Shown here one piece after another: positions 12,470 through 24,100 of a DNA stretch of 64,000 nucleotides. Location: assembly GCF_051020975.1 (NCBI RefSeq), contig NW_027478166.1, positions 11,781,501-11,845,500 on the forward strand. Direction: 5' to 3'. Every line of letters begins with the position of its first letter. Within the stretch, counting starts at the first letter, position 1. A program made the position numbers and the translations under genes. Origin of the DNA: Osmia lignaria lignaria (taxonomy: Eukaryota; Arthropoda; Insecta; Hymenoptera; Megachilidae). The notes under the pieces were generated by a model. The model worked only from the letters and a program-made list of their open reading frames with translations, had not been told where the DNA came from and ran no database searches.

Positions 12470-13980
12470 ACTTTTTATGTTCTATGATATTTTTTGATCA
12501 GACGCGTAGTTCTCGAGATATATCAAGATATTTAAAAGTTCCGAAGCCGCACCAACATAATAGAGATACAGAAACACCGTGGCCCCTTTCTTTGAGATAT
12601 CTCTGCACTATTGCGAGCTGCAAATGCCACTTCCAGCTTAGCTGTGCAGAAGAAGAACAACAAGAAGAAGAAATATCTCGAAATATGTCCGTGAGGCCCC
12701 TTCCCTTGAGATAAATCTGCAAATATCTCGGAAACGAAGCGAGCTATGGCAAAATGTTGAGAGACCTTTTTTGTAGAGAATTATGTTTCCTACAATTTAT
12801 GTTCTATGATATTTTTTGATCAGAAGCGTAGTTTTCGAGATATATCGAGATATGTAAAAGTTCCGAAGCCGCACCAACATAATAGAGATACAGAAACACC
12901 GTGGCCCCTTTCTTTGGGATAACTCTGCACTATTGCGAGCTGCAAATGCCACTTCCAGCTTAGCTGTGCAGAAGAAGAACAACAACAAGAAGAAATATCT
13001 CGAAATATGTCCGTCAGGCCCCTTCCCTTGAGATATATCTGCAAATATCGCGGAAACGAAGCGAGCTATGGCAAAATGTTAAGAGACCTTTTTTGTAGAG
13101 AATTATGTTTCCTACAATTTATGTTCTATGATATTTTTTGATCAGAAGCGTAGTTTTCGAGATATATCGAGATATTTAAAAGTTCCGAAGCCGCACCAAC
13201 ATAATAGAGATACAGAAACACCGTGGCCCCTTTCTTTGAGATGAGTCTGCACTATTGCGAGCTGGAAATGCCACTTCCAGTTTAGCTGTGCAGAAGAAGA
13301 ACAACAAGAAGAAGAAATATCTCGAAATATGTCCGTTAGGCCCCTTCCCTTGAGATAAATCTGCAAATATCTCGGAAACGAAGCGAGCTATGGCAAAATG
13401 TTAAGAGACGTTTTTTGTAGAGAATTAAGTTTCCTACTTTTCATGTTCTATGATGTTTTTTGATCAGATGCGTAGTTCTCGAGATATATCAAGATATTTA
13501 AAAGTTCCGAAGCCGCACCAACATAATAGAGATACAGAAACACCGTGGCCCCTTTCTTTGAGATAACTCTGCACTATTGCGAGCTGCAAATGCCACTTCC
13601 AGCTTAGCTGTGCAGAAGAAGAACAACAAGAAGAAGAAATATCTCGAAATATGTCCGTCAGGCCCCTTCCCTTGAGATAAATCTGCAAATATCTCGGAAA
13701 CGAAGCGAGCTACGGCAAAATGTTAAGCGATCTTTTTTGTAGAAAATTAGGTTTCCTACTTTTTATGTTCTATGATATTTTTTGATCAGATGCGTAGTTC
13801 TCGAGATATATCAAGATACTTAAAAGTTCCGAAGCCGCACCAACATAATAGAGATACAGAAACACCGTGGCCCCTTTCTTTGAGATAACTCTGCACTATT
13901 GCGAGCTGCAAATGCCACTTCCAGCTTAGCTGTGCAGAAGAAGAACAACAAGAAGAAGAAATATCTGGAAATATGTCCGT
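12470..13980. repeat. 5-monomer block, copy 2
   Basis: This copy repeats the preceding block until 13981, where CAGGCCCC replaces TAGGCCCC. Beyond that the unit follows the form seen at 1548 and 9276 (GCAACTATCTCGG, GGAAACCAAG, ACCTTATTTG). The last unit of copy 1 (12174-12495) instead has an ordinary tail with GCGACCTATGG. Confidence 0.85.
12484..12714 (+). other. Plus-strand 76-codon open frame, judged non-coding (representative)
   Basis: This frame begins with ATG in TCTATGATATTT and reads through the monomer, including an acidic AEEEQQEEE run that is simply the GAA/CAA tract. In the usual monomer it is closed by TAA in TTGAGATAACTC. It is open only where that TAA is changed, to TAT (3146, 7976, 10874, 12484) or to TCA (56913). 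The four TAT copies sit in units related by the 15-, 9- and 5-monomer duplications, so they represent one event. There is no sign of selection for the frame. Confidence 0.8.
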
Positions 13981-14190
13981 CAGGCCCCTTCCCTTGAGAT
14001 AAATCTGCAACTATCTCGGAAACCAAGCGAGCTATGGCAAAATGTTAAGAGACCTTATTTGTAGAGAATTAAGTTTCCTACTTTTTATGTTCTACGATAT
14101 TTTTTGATCAGATGCGTAGTTCTCGTGATATATCAAGATATTTAAAAGTTCCGAAGCCGCACCAACATAATAGAGATACAGAAACACCGT

Positions 14191-14217
14191 GGCCCCTTTC
14201 TTTGAGATAACTCTGCA
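14191..14217 (+). repeat. Intra-monomer direct repeat R1
   Basis: This is the first of two related 27-base segments inside each monomer (unit positions 86-112). It begins GGCCCCTTTCTTTGAG and ends TCTGCA. It matches R2, 114 bases downstream, at 24 of 27 positions without gaps. The pair is present in essentially every unit and points to an ancient partial duplication in the origin of the monomer. Confidence 0.85.
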
Positions 14218-14257
14218 CTACTGCGAGCTGCAAATGCCACTTCCAGCTTAGCTGTGC

Positions 14258-14284
14258 AGAAGAAGAACAACAAGAAGAAGAAAT
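14258..14284 (+). repeat. GAA/CAA purine-rich tract of the monomer
   Basis: AGAAGAAGAACAACAAGAAG continues into GAAGAAATA. The + strand here has no T until the end of the tract. The tract is present in every unit. It is the site of the only 3-base deletion in the window (unit 40182-40500) and of the variant AACAACAACAAG (for example near 3642, 8472, 19741 and 42272). Several block boundaries map in or just beside it. Confidence 0.85.
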
Positions 14285-14304
14285 ATCTCGAAATATGTCC
14301 GTCA

Positions 14305-14331
14305 GGCCCCTTCCCTTGAGATAAATCTGCA
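14305..14331 (+). repeat. Intra-monomer direct repeat R2
   Basis: Second member of the pair (unit positions 200-226), beginning GGCCCCTTCCCTTGAG and ending TCTGCA. A weaker third relative lies in the palindromic patch at unit positions 17-29 (CTCGAGATATATC against CTTGAGATAAATC, 11 of 13 identical). The three spacings are 79, 114 and 129 bp, which add up to 322. Confidence 0.8.
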
Positions 14332-15715
14332 AATATCTCGGAAACGAAGCGAGCTATGGCAAAATGTTAAGAGACCTTTTTTGTAGAGAATTAAGTTTCC
14401 TACTTTTTATGTTCTATGATATTTTTTGATCAGATGCGTAGTTCTCGAGATATATCCAGATATTTAAAAGTTCCGAAGCGGCACCAACATAATAGAGATA
14501 CAGAAACACCGTGGCCCCTTTCTTCGAGGTAACTCTGCACTATTGCGAGCTGCAAATGCCACTTCCAGCTTAGCTGTGCAGAAGAAGAACAACAAGAAGA
14601 AGAAATATCTCGAAATATGTCCCTCAGGCCCCTTCCCTTGAGATAAATCTGCAAATATCTCGGAAACCAAGCGAGCTATGGCAAAATGTTAAGAGACCTT
14701 ATTTGTAGAGAATTAAGTTTCCTACTTTTTATGTTCTACGATATTTTTTGATCAGATGCGTAGTTCTCGAGATATATCAAGATATTTAAAAGTTCCGAAG
14801 CCGCACCAACATAATAGAGATACAGAAACACCGTGGCCCCTTTCTTTGAGATAACTCTGCACTATTGCGAGCTGCAAATGCCACTTCCAGCTTAGCTGTG
14901 CAGAAGAAGAACAACAAGAAGAAGAAATATCTCGAAATATGTCCGTCAGGCCCCTTCCCTTGAGATAAATCTGCAAATATCTCGGAAACGAAGCGAGCTA
15001 TGGCAAAATGTTAAGAGACCTTTTTTGTAGAGAATTATGTTTCCTACAATTTACGTTCTCTGATATTTTTTGATCAGAAGCGTAGTTTTCGAGATATATC
15101 AAGATATTTAAAAGTTCCGAAGCCGCACCAACATAATAGAGATACAGAAACACCGTGGCCCCTTTCTTTGAGATAACTCTGCACTATTGCGCGCTGCAAA
15201 TGCCACATCCAGCTTAGCTGTGCAGAAGAAGAACAACAAGAAGAAGAAATATCTCGAAATATGTCCGTCAGGCCCCTTCCCTTGAGATAAATCTGCAAAT
15301 ATCTCGGAAACGAAGCGAGCTATGGCAAAATGTTAAGAGACCTTTTTTGTAGAGAATTAAGTTTCCTACTTTTTATGTTCTATGATATTTTTTGATCAGA
15401 TGCGTAGTTCTCGAGATATATCAAGATATTTAAAAGTTCCGAAGCCGCACCAACATAATAGAGATACAGAAACAACGTGGCCCCTTTCTTTGCGATAACT
15501 CTGCACTATTGCGAGCTGCAAATGCCACTTCCAGCTTAGCTGTGCAGAAGAAGAACAACAAGAAGAAGAAATATCTCGAAATATGTCCGTCAGGCCCCTT
15601 CCCTTGAGATAAATCTGTAAATATCTCGGAAACCAAGCGAGCTATGGCAAAATGTTAAGAGACCTTTTTTGTAGAGAATTAAGTTTCCTACTTTTTATGT
15701 TCTATGATATTTTTC

Positions 15716-18291
15716 GATCAGAAGCGTAGTTTTCGAGATATATCGAGATATTTAAAAGTTCCGAAGCCGCACCAACATAATAGAGATACAGAAACACCGT
15801 GGCCCCTTTCTTTGAGATAACTCTGCACTATTGCGACCTGCAAATGCCACTTCCAGCTTAGCTGTGCAGAAGAGGAACAACAAGGAGAAGAAATATCTCG
15901 GAATATGTCCGTCAGGCCCCTTCCCTTGAGCTAAATCTGCAAATATCTCGGAAACGATGCCAGCTATGGGAAAATGTTAAGAGACCTTTTTTGTAGAGAA
16001 TTAAGTTTCCTACTTTCTATGTTCTATGATATTTTTTGATCAGATGCGTAGTTCTCGAGATATATCAAGATATTTAAAAGTTCCGAAGCCGCACCAACAT
16101 AATAGAGATACAGAAACAACGTGGCCCCTTTCTTTGAGATAACTCTGCACTATTGCGCGCTGCAAATGCCACTTCCAGCTTAGCTGTGCAGAAGAAGAAC
16201 AACAAGAAGAAGAAATATCTCGAAATATGTCCGTCAGGCCCCTTCCCTTGAGATAAATCTGCAAATATCTCGGAAACGAAGCGAGCTATGGCAAAATGTT
16301 AAGAGACCTTTTTTGTAGAGAATTAAGTTTCCTACTTTTTACGTTCTATGATATTTTTTGATCAGATGCGTAGTTCTCGAGATATATCAAGATATTTAAA
16401 AGCTCCGAAGCTGCACCAACATAATAGAGGTACAGAAACACCGTGGCCCCTTTCTTTGAGATAACTCTGCACTATTGCGAGCTGCAAATGCCACTTCCAG
16501 CTTAGCTGTGCAGAAGAAGAACAACAAGAATAAGAAATATTTCGAAATATGTCCGTCAGGCCCCTTCCCTTGAGATAAATCTGCAAATATCTCGGAAACG
16601 AAGCGAGCTACGGCAAAATGTTAAGAGACCTTTTTTGTAGAAAATTAGGTTTCCTACTTTTTATGTTCTATGATATTTTTTGATCAGATGCGTAGTTCTC
16701 GAGCTATATCAAGATATTTAAAAGTTCCGAAGTCGCACCAACATAATAGAGATACAGAAACACCGTGGCCCCTTTCTTTGCGATAACTCTGCACTATTGC
16801 GAGCTGCAAATGCCACTTCCAGCTTAGCTGTGCAGAAGAAGAACAACAAGAAGAAGAAATATCTCGAAATATGTCCGTCAGGCCCCTTCCCTTGAGATAA
16901 ATCTGCAAATATCTCGGAAACGAAGCGAGCTATGGCAAAATGTTAAGAGACCTCTTTTGTAGAGAATTAAGTTTCCTACTTTTTATGTTCTATGATATTT
17001 TTCGATCAGAAGCGTAGTTTTCGAGATATATCGAGATATTTAAAAGTTCCGAAGCCGCACCAACATAATAGAGATACAGAAACACCGTGGCCCCTTTCTT
17101 TGAGATAACTCTGCACTATTGCGACCTGCAAATGCCACTTCCAGCTTAGCTGTGCAGAAGAGGAACAACAAGGAGAAGAAATATCTCGGAATATGTCCGT
17201 CAGGCCCCTTCCCTTGAGCTAAATCTGCAAATATCTCGGAAACGATGCCAGCTATGGGAAAATGTTAAGAGACCTTTTTTGTAGAGAATTAAGTTTCCTA
17301 CTTTTTATGTTCTATGATATTTTTTGATCAGATGCGTAGTTCTCGAGATATATCAAGATATTTAAAAGTTCCGAAGCCGCACCAACATAATAGAGATACA
17401 GAAACAACGTGGCCCCTTTCTTTGAGATAACTCTGCACTATTGCGCGCTGCAAATGCCACTTCCAGCTTAGCTGTGCAGAAGAAGAACAACAAGAAGAAG
17501 AAATATCTCGAAATATGTCCGTCAGGCCCCTTCCCTTGAGATAAATCTGCAAATATCTCGGAAACGAAGCGAGCTATGGCAAAATGTTAAGAGACCTTTT
17601 TTGTAGAGAATTAAGTTTCCTACTTTTTATGTTCTATGATATTTTTCGATCAGAAGCGTAGTTTTCGAGATATATCGAGATATTTAAAAGTTCCGAAGCC
17701 GCACCAACATAATAGAAATACAGAAACACCGTGGCCCCTTTCTTTGAGATAACTCTGCACTATTGCGACCTGCAAATGCCACTTCCAGCTTAGCTGTGCA
17801 GAAGAGGAACAACAAGGAGAAGAAATATCTCGGAATATGTCCGTCAGGCCCCTTCCCTTGAGCTAAATCTGCAAATATCTCGGAAACGATGCCAGCTATG
17901 GGAAAATGTTAAGAGACCTTTTTTGTAGAGAATTAAGTTTCCTACTTTTTATGTTCTATGATATTTTTTGATCAGATGCGTAGTTCTCGAGATATATCAA
18001 GATATTTAAAAGTTCCGAAGCCGCACCAACATAATAGAGATGCAGAAACAACGTGGCCCCTTTCTTTGCGATAACTCTGCACTATTGCGAGCTGCAAATG
18101 CCACTTCCAGCTTAGCTGTGCAGAAGAAGAACAACAAGAAGAAGAAATATCTCGAAATATGTCCGTCAGGCCCCTTCCCTTGAGATAAATCTGCAAATAT
18201 CTCGGAAACGAAGCGAGCTATTGCAAAATGTTAAGAGACCTTTTTTGTAGAGAATTAAGTTTCCTACTTTTTACGTTCTATGATATTTTTT
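15716..18291. repeat. Reiterated two-monomer module (three times in 2.6 kb)
   Basis: A GAGCTAAAT-subclass unit introduced by TTTTTCGATCAGAAGCG is followed by a unit with AAACAACGTGGCC. The pair occurs at 15716-16359, 17004-17647 and 17648-18291. Two other units (16360 and 16682) lie between the first and second pair. The third pair has ATGCAGAAACAACG and GCGATAACTC in its second unit. Confidence 0.75.
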
Positions 18292-18612
18292 GATCAGATG
18301 CGTAGTTCTCGAGATATATCAAGATATTTAAAAGCTCCGAAGCTGCACCAACATAATAGAGGTACAGAAACACCGTGGCCCCTTTCTTTGAGATAACTCT
18401 GCACTATTGCGAGCTGCAAATGCCACTTCCAGCTTAGCTGTGCAGAAGAGGAACAACAAGAAGAAGAAATATCTCGGAATATGTCGTCAGGCCCCTTCCC
18501 TTGAGCTAAATCTGCAAATATCTCGGAAACGATGCCAGCTATGGGAAAATGTTAAGAGACCTTTTTTGTAGAGAATTAAGTTTCCTACTTTTTATGTTCT
18601 ATGATATTTTTT
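18292..18612 (+). repeat. 321-bp monomer, 1-base deletion, chimeric
   Basis: One C is missing in ATATGTCGTCAGG (usual ATATGTCCGTCAGG) at about 18485. The left part (AGCTCCGAAGCTGC, AGAGGTACAG) is of the type seen at 1226 and 16360. The right part is of the GAGCTAAAT subclass. The switch lies between about 18413 and 18448. Confidence 0.85.
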
Positions 18613-19900
18613 GATCAGATGCGTAGTTTTCGAGATATATCGAGATATTTAAAAGTTCCGAAGCCGCACCAACATAATAGAGATACAGAAACATCGTGGC
18701 CCCTTTCTTTGAGATAACTCTGCACTATTGCGAGCTGCAAATGCCACTTCCAGCTTAGCTGTGGAGAAGAAGAACAACAACAAGAAGAAATATCTCGAAA
18801 TATGTCCGTCAGGCCCCTTCCCTTGAGATAAATCTGCAAATATCTCGGAAACGAAGCGAGCTATGGCAAAATGTTAAGAGACCTTTTTTGTAGAGAATTA
18901 AGTTTCCTACTTTTTAGGTTCTATGATATTTTTTGATCAGATGCGTAGTTCTCGAGATATATCAAGATATTTAAAAGTTCCGAAGTCGCACCAACATAAT
19001 AGAGATACAGAAACACCGTGGCCCCTTTCTTTGCGATAACTCTGCACTATTGCGAGCTGCAAATGCCACTTCCAGCTTAGCTGTGCAGAAGAAGAACAAC
19101 AAGAAGAAGAAATATCTCGAAATATGTCCCTCAGGCCCCTTCCCTTGAGATAAATCTGCAAATATCTCGGAAACCAAGCGAGCTATGGCAAAATGTTAAG
19201 AGACCTTATTTGTAGAGAATTAAGTTTCCTACTTTTTATGTTCTACGATATTTTTTGATCAGATGCGTAGTTCTCGAGATATATCAAGATATTTAAAAGT
19301 TCCGAAGCCGCACCAACATAATAGAGATACAGAAACACCGTGGCCCCTTTCTTTGGGATAACTCTGCACTATTGCGAGCTGCAAATGCCACTTCCAGCTT
19401 AGCTGTGCAGAAGAAGAACAACAAGAAGAAGAAATATCTCGAAATATGTCCGTCAGGCCCCTTCCCTTGAGATAAATCTGCAAATATCTCGGAAACGAAG
19501 CGAGCTACGGCAAAATGTTAAGAGACCTTTTTTGTAGAAAATTAGGGTTCCCACTTTTTATGTTCTATGATATTTTTTGACCAGATGCGTAGTTCTCGAG
19601 ATATATCAAGATATTTAAAAGTTCCGAAGCCGCACTAACATAATAGAGATACAGAAACACCGTGGCCCCTTTCTTTGAGATAACTCTGCACTATTGCGCG
19701 CTGCAAATGCCACTTCCAGCTTAGCTGTGCAGAAGAAGAACAACAACAAGAAGAAATATCTCGAAATATGTCCGTCAGGCCCCTTCCCTTGAGATAAATC
19801 TGCAAATATCGCGGAAACGAAGCGAGCTATGGCAAAATGTTAAGAGACCTTTTTTGTAGAGAATTAAGTTTCCTACTTTTTATGTTCTATGATATTTTTT

Positions 19901-20866
19901 GATCAGATGCGTAGTTCTCGAGATATATCAAGATATTTAAAAGTTCCGAAGCCGCACCAACATAATAGAGATACAGAAACACCGTGGCCCCTTTCTTTGA
20001 GATAACTCTGCACTACTGCGAGCTGCAAATGCCACTTCCAGCTTAGCTGTGCAGAAGAAGAACAACAAGAAGAAGAAATATCTCGAAATATGTCCGTCAG
20101 GCCCCTTCCCTTGAGATAAATCTGCAAATATCTCGGAAACGAAGCGAGCTATGGCAAAATGTTAAGAGACCTTTTTTGTAGACAATTAAGTTTCCTACTT
20201 TTTATGTTCTATGATATTTTTTGATCAGATGCGTAGTTCTCGAGATATATCCAGATATTTAAAAGTTCCGAAGCGGCACCAACATAATAGAGATACAGAA
20301 ACACCGTGGCCCCTTTCTTTGAGGTAACTCTGCACTATTGCGCGCTGAAAATGCCACTTCCAGCTTAGCTGTGCAGAAGAAGAACAACAAGAAGAAGAAA
20401 TATCTCGAAATATGTCCCTCAGGCCCCTTCCCTTGAGATAAATCTGCAAATATCTCGGAAACCAAGCGAGCTATGGCAAAATGTTAAGAGACCTTATTTG
20501 TAGAGAATTAAGTTTCCTACTTTTTATGTTCTACGATATTTTTTGATCAGATGCGTAGTTCTCGAGATATATCAAGATATTTAAAAGTTCCGAAGCCGCA
20601 CCAACATAATAGAGATACAGAAACACCGTGGCCCCTTTCTTTGAGATAACTCTGCACTATTGCGAGCTGCAAATGCCACTTCCAGCTTAGCTGTGCAGAA
20701 GAAGAACAACAAGAAGAAGAAATATCTCGAAATATGTCCGTCAGGCCCCTTCCCTTGAGATAAATCTGCAAATATCTCGGAAACGAAGCGAGCTATGGCA
20801 AAGTGTTAAGAGACCTTTTTTGTAGAGAATTATGTTTCCTACAATTTACGTTCTCTGATATTTTTT
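19901..20866. repeat. Three-monomer module, second occurrence
   Basis: Same unit order as 14106-15071. Differences include TTTGAGGTAAC where the first occurrence has TTCGAGGTAAC, and GCGCGCTGAAAATG where it has GCGAGCTGCAAATG. Confidence 0.75.
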
Positions 20867-21187
20867 GATCAGAAGCGTAGTTTTCGAGATATATCGAGAT
20901 ATTTAAAAGTTCCGAATCCGCACCAACATAATAGAGATACAGAAACACCGTGGCCCCTTTCTTTGAGATAACTCTGCACTATTGCGACCTGCAAATGCCA
21001 CTTCCAGCTTAGCTGTGCAGAAGAGGAACAACAAGAAGAAGAAATATCTCGGAATATGTCGTCATGCCCCTTCCCTTGAGCTAAATCTGCAAATATCTCG
21101 GAAACGATGCCAGCTATGGGAAAATGTTAAGAGACCTTTTTTGTAGAGAATTAAGTTTCCTACTTTTTATGTTCTATGATATTTTTT
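20867..21187 (+). repeat. 321-bp monomer, same 1-base deletion
   Basis: The same deletion (ATATGTCGTCATG, about 21060) is found in another GAGCTAAAT-subclass unit. Both deleted units are followed by a unit beginning GATGCGTAGTTTTCGAG with AAACATCGTGGCC. The deletion was therefore probably inherited by copying a segment of about two units rather than arising twice. Confidence 0.85.
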
Positions 21188-24100
21188 GATCAGATGCGTA
21201 GTTTTCGAGATATATCGAGATATTTAAAAGTTCCGAAGCCGCACCAACATAATAGAGATACAGAAACATCGTGGCCCCTTTCTTTGGGATAACTCTGCAC
21301 TATTGCGAGTTGGAAATGCCACTTCCAGTTTAGCTGTGCAGAAGAAGAACAACAAGAAGAAGAAATATCTCGAAATATGTCCGTCAGGACCCTTCCCTTG
21401 AGATAAATCTGCAAATATCTCGGAAACGAAGCGAGCTATTGCAAAACGTTAAGAGACCTTTTTTGTAGAGAATTAAGTTTCCTACTTTTTATGTTCTATG
21501 ATATTTTTTGATCAGATGCGTAGTTCTCGAGATATATCAAGATATTTAAAAGTTCCGAAGCCGCACCAACATAATAGAGATACAGAAACACCGTGGCCCC
21601 TTTCTTTGAGATAACTCTGCACTATTGCGAGCTGCAGATGCCACTTCCAGCTTAGCTGTGCAGAAGAAGAACAACAAGAAGAAGAAATATCTGGAAATAT
21701 GTCCGTCAGGCCCCTTCCCTTGAGATAAATCTGCAAATATCTCGGAAACGAAGCGAGCTACGGCAAAATGTTAAGAGACCTTTTTTGTAGAGAATTATGT
21801 TTCCTACAATTTACGTTCTCTGATATTTTTTGATCAGAAGCGTAGTTTTCGAGATATATCGAGATATTTAAAAGTTCCGAAGCCGCACCAACATAATAGA
21901 GATACAGAAACACCGTGGCCCCTTTCTTTGAGATAACTCTGCACTATTGCGACCTGCAAATGCCACTTCCAGCTTAGCTGTGCAGAAGAAGAACAACAAG
22001 AAGAAGAAATATCTCGAAATATGTCCCTCAGGCCTCTTCCCTTGAGATAAATCTGCAAATATCTCGGAAACCAAGCGAGCTATGGCAAAATGTTAAGAGA
22101 CCTTATTTGTAGAGAATTAAGTTTCCTACTTTTTATGTTCTACGATATTTTTTGATCAGATGCGTAGTTCTCGAGATATATCAAGATATTTGAAAGTTCC
22201 GAAGCCGCACCAACATAATAGAGATACAGAAACACCGTGGCCCCTTTCTTTGAGAAAACTCTGCACTATTGCGAGCTGCAAATGCCACTTCCAGCTTAGC
22301 TGTGCAGAAGAAGAACAACAAGAAGAAGAAATATCTCGAAATATGTCCGTCAGGCCCCTTCCCTTGAGATAAATCTGCAAATATCTCGGAAACGAAGCGA
22401 GCTATGGCAAAATGTTAAGAGACCTTTTTTGTAGAAAATTAGGATTCCTACTTTTTATGTTCTATGATATTTTTTGAACAGATGCGTAGTTCTCGAGATA
22501 TATCAAGATATTTAAAAGTTCCGAAGCCGCACCAACATAATAGAGATACAGAAACACCGTGGCCCCTCTCTTTGAGATAACTCTGCACAATTGCGAGCTG
22601 CAAATGCCACTTCCAGCTTAGCTGTGCAGAAGAAGAACAACAAGAAGAAGAAATATCTCGAAATATGTCCGTCAGGCCCCTTCCCTTGAGATAAATCTGC
22701 AAATATCTCGGAAACGAAGCGAGCTATGGCAAAATGTTAAGAGACCTTTTTTGTAGAGAATTATGTTTCCTACAATTTATGTTCTATGATATTTTTTGAT
22801 CAGAAGCGTAGTTTTCGAGATATATCGAGATATTTAAAAGTTCCGAAGCCGCACCAACATAATAGAGATACAGAAACATCGTGGCCCCTTTCTTTGGGAT
22901 AACTCTGCCCTATTGCGAGCTGGAAATGCCACTTCCAGTTTAGCTGTGCAGAAGAAGAACAACAAGAAGAAGAAATATCTCGAAATATGTCCGTCAGGAC
23001 CCTTCGCTTGAGATAAATCTGCAAATATCTCGGAAACGAAGCGAGCTATGGCAAAATGTTAAGAGACCTTTTTTGTAGAGAATTAAGTTTCCTACTTTTT
23101 ATGTTCTATGATATTTCTTGATCAGATGCGTAGTTCTCGAGATATATCAAGATATTTAAAAGTTCCGAAGCCGCACGAACATAATAGAGATACAGAAACA
23201 CCGTGGCCCCTTTCTTTGAGATAACTCTGCACTACTGCGAGCTGCAAATGCCACTTCCAGCTTAGCTGTGCAGAAGAAGAATAACAAGAAGAAGAAATAT
23301 CTCGAAATATGTCCGTCAGGCCCCTTCCCTTGGGATAAATCTGCAAATATCTCGGAAACCAAGCGAGCGATGGCAAAATGTTAAGAGACCTTATTTGTAG
23401 AGAATTAAGTTTCCTACTTTTTATGTTCTACGATATTTTTTGATCAGATGCGTAGTTCTCGAGATATATCAAGATATTTAAAAGTTCCGAAGCCGCACCA
23501 ACATAATAGAGATACAGAAACACCGTGGCCCCTTTCTTTGAGATAACTCTGCACTATTGCGAGCTGCAAATGCCACTTCCAGCTTAGCTGTGCAGAAGAA
23601 GAACAACAAGAAGAAGAAATATCTCGAAATATGTCCGTCAGGACCCTTCCCTTGAGATAAATCTGCAAATATCTCGGAAACGAAGCGAGCTATGGCAAAA
23701 TCTTAAGAGACCTTTTTTGTAGAGAGTTATGTTTCCTACAATTTACGTTCTCTGATATTTTTTGATCAGAAGCGTAGTTTTCGAGATATATCGAGATATT
23801 TAAAAGTTCCGAAGCCGCACCAACATAATAGAGATACAGAAACACCGTAGCCCCTTTCTTTGAGATAACTCTGCACTATTGCGACCTGCAAATGCCACTT
23901 GCAGCTTAGCTGTGCAGAAGAAGAACAACAAGAAGAAGAAATATCTCGAAATATGTCCCTCAGGCCCCTTCCCTTGAGATAAATCTGCAAATATCTCGGA
24001 AACCAAGCGAGCTATGGCAAAATGTTAAGAGACCTTTTTTGTAGAGAATTAAGTTTCCTACTTTTTATGTTCTATGATATTTTTTGATCAGATGCGTAGT

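Larger units (their letters stand above)
1..14105. repeat. Array domain 1: nested 15-, 9- and 5-monomer duplications
   Basis: Almost all of this stretch is explained by tandem duplications with shifts of 4830, 2898 and 1610 bp. Diagnostic variants concentrated here include ATCTGGAAATATGTCC, GACGCGTAG and GAGATGAGTCTGC. The right boundary is where the 1610-bp periodicity ends. The domain label is my own; some of its variants reappear in domain 2. Confidence 0.7.
14108..14332 (-). other. Repeat-borne 74-codon open frame, judged non-coding (representative)
   Basis: Most monomers carry a 74-codon open frame on the minus strand; this is one example. It starts with TTG, and the common version has no internal ATG, so a eukaryotic ribosome would have no normal start. 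The period of 322 is not a multiple of three, so the frame cannot run from unit to unit. The frame is lost freely: by TAG in the GAGCTAAAT subclass, by TAG in unit 52739-53060, by TTA replacing the start in units such as 582-903, and by frameshift in the -2 and +1 units. Differences between copies often change the residue. No signal peptide, membrane segment or known domain is recognisable; the Cys- and Ser-rich stretch is the antisense reading of the GAA/CAA tract. I do not regard it as a gene. Confidence 0.85.
14106..14427 (+). repeat. Reference monomer, near consensus (322 bp)
   Basis: This unit is chosen as a readable example because it differs little from the majority base at most positions and has the commonest linker at both ends. 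Known deviations are a T in TCTCGTGATATATC, where most copies have TCTCGAGATATATC, and ACTACTGCG in place of ACTATTGCG. A near-consensus unit counted by hand gives 126 G+C in 322 (39%). Layout by unit position: 1-6 GATCAG; 17-29 palindromic patch; 86-112 first GGCCCCTT direct repeat; about 153-179 GAA/CAA tract; 200-226 second GGCCCCTT direct repeat; 226-235 AAATATCTCG; 272-277, 299-303 and 317-322 T-runs. A BclI site (TGATCA) spans the unit junction in most copies, so a single-enzyme ladder of 322 bp is predicted. Confidence 0.95.
14106..15071. repeat. Three-monomer module, first occurrence
   Basis: Three consecutive units (one with ACTACTGCGAGC; one with TATCCAGATATT, GCGGCACC and GAGGTAACTC; one ordinary) recur at 19901-20866 with scattered differences. 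Related pairs lie at 24086-24729, and the TATCCAGATATT/GCGGCACC unit appears once more at 43722-44043. The shift to the second occurrence is 5795, which is 18 x 322 minus the 1-base deletion near 18485. Confidence 0.75.

Noticed and set aside
14146..14160. RNA polymerase III B box in GTTCCGAAGCC
   Set aside because: Against GWTCRANNC it needs an extra base, and no A box at suitable spacing was found. No tRNA-like fold is apparent.
18481..18495. Hammerhead ribozyme core on the minus strand (CTGACGA created by the 1-base deletion)
   Set aside because: Some satellites carry hammerheads, so I looked. The ordinary unit has CTGACGG, which does not fit CUGANGA, and no properly placed GAAA and stems follow. 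The match in the deleted units is a coincidence.
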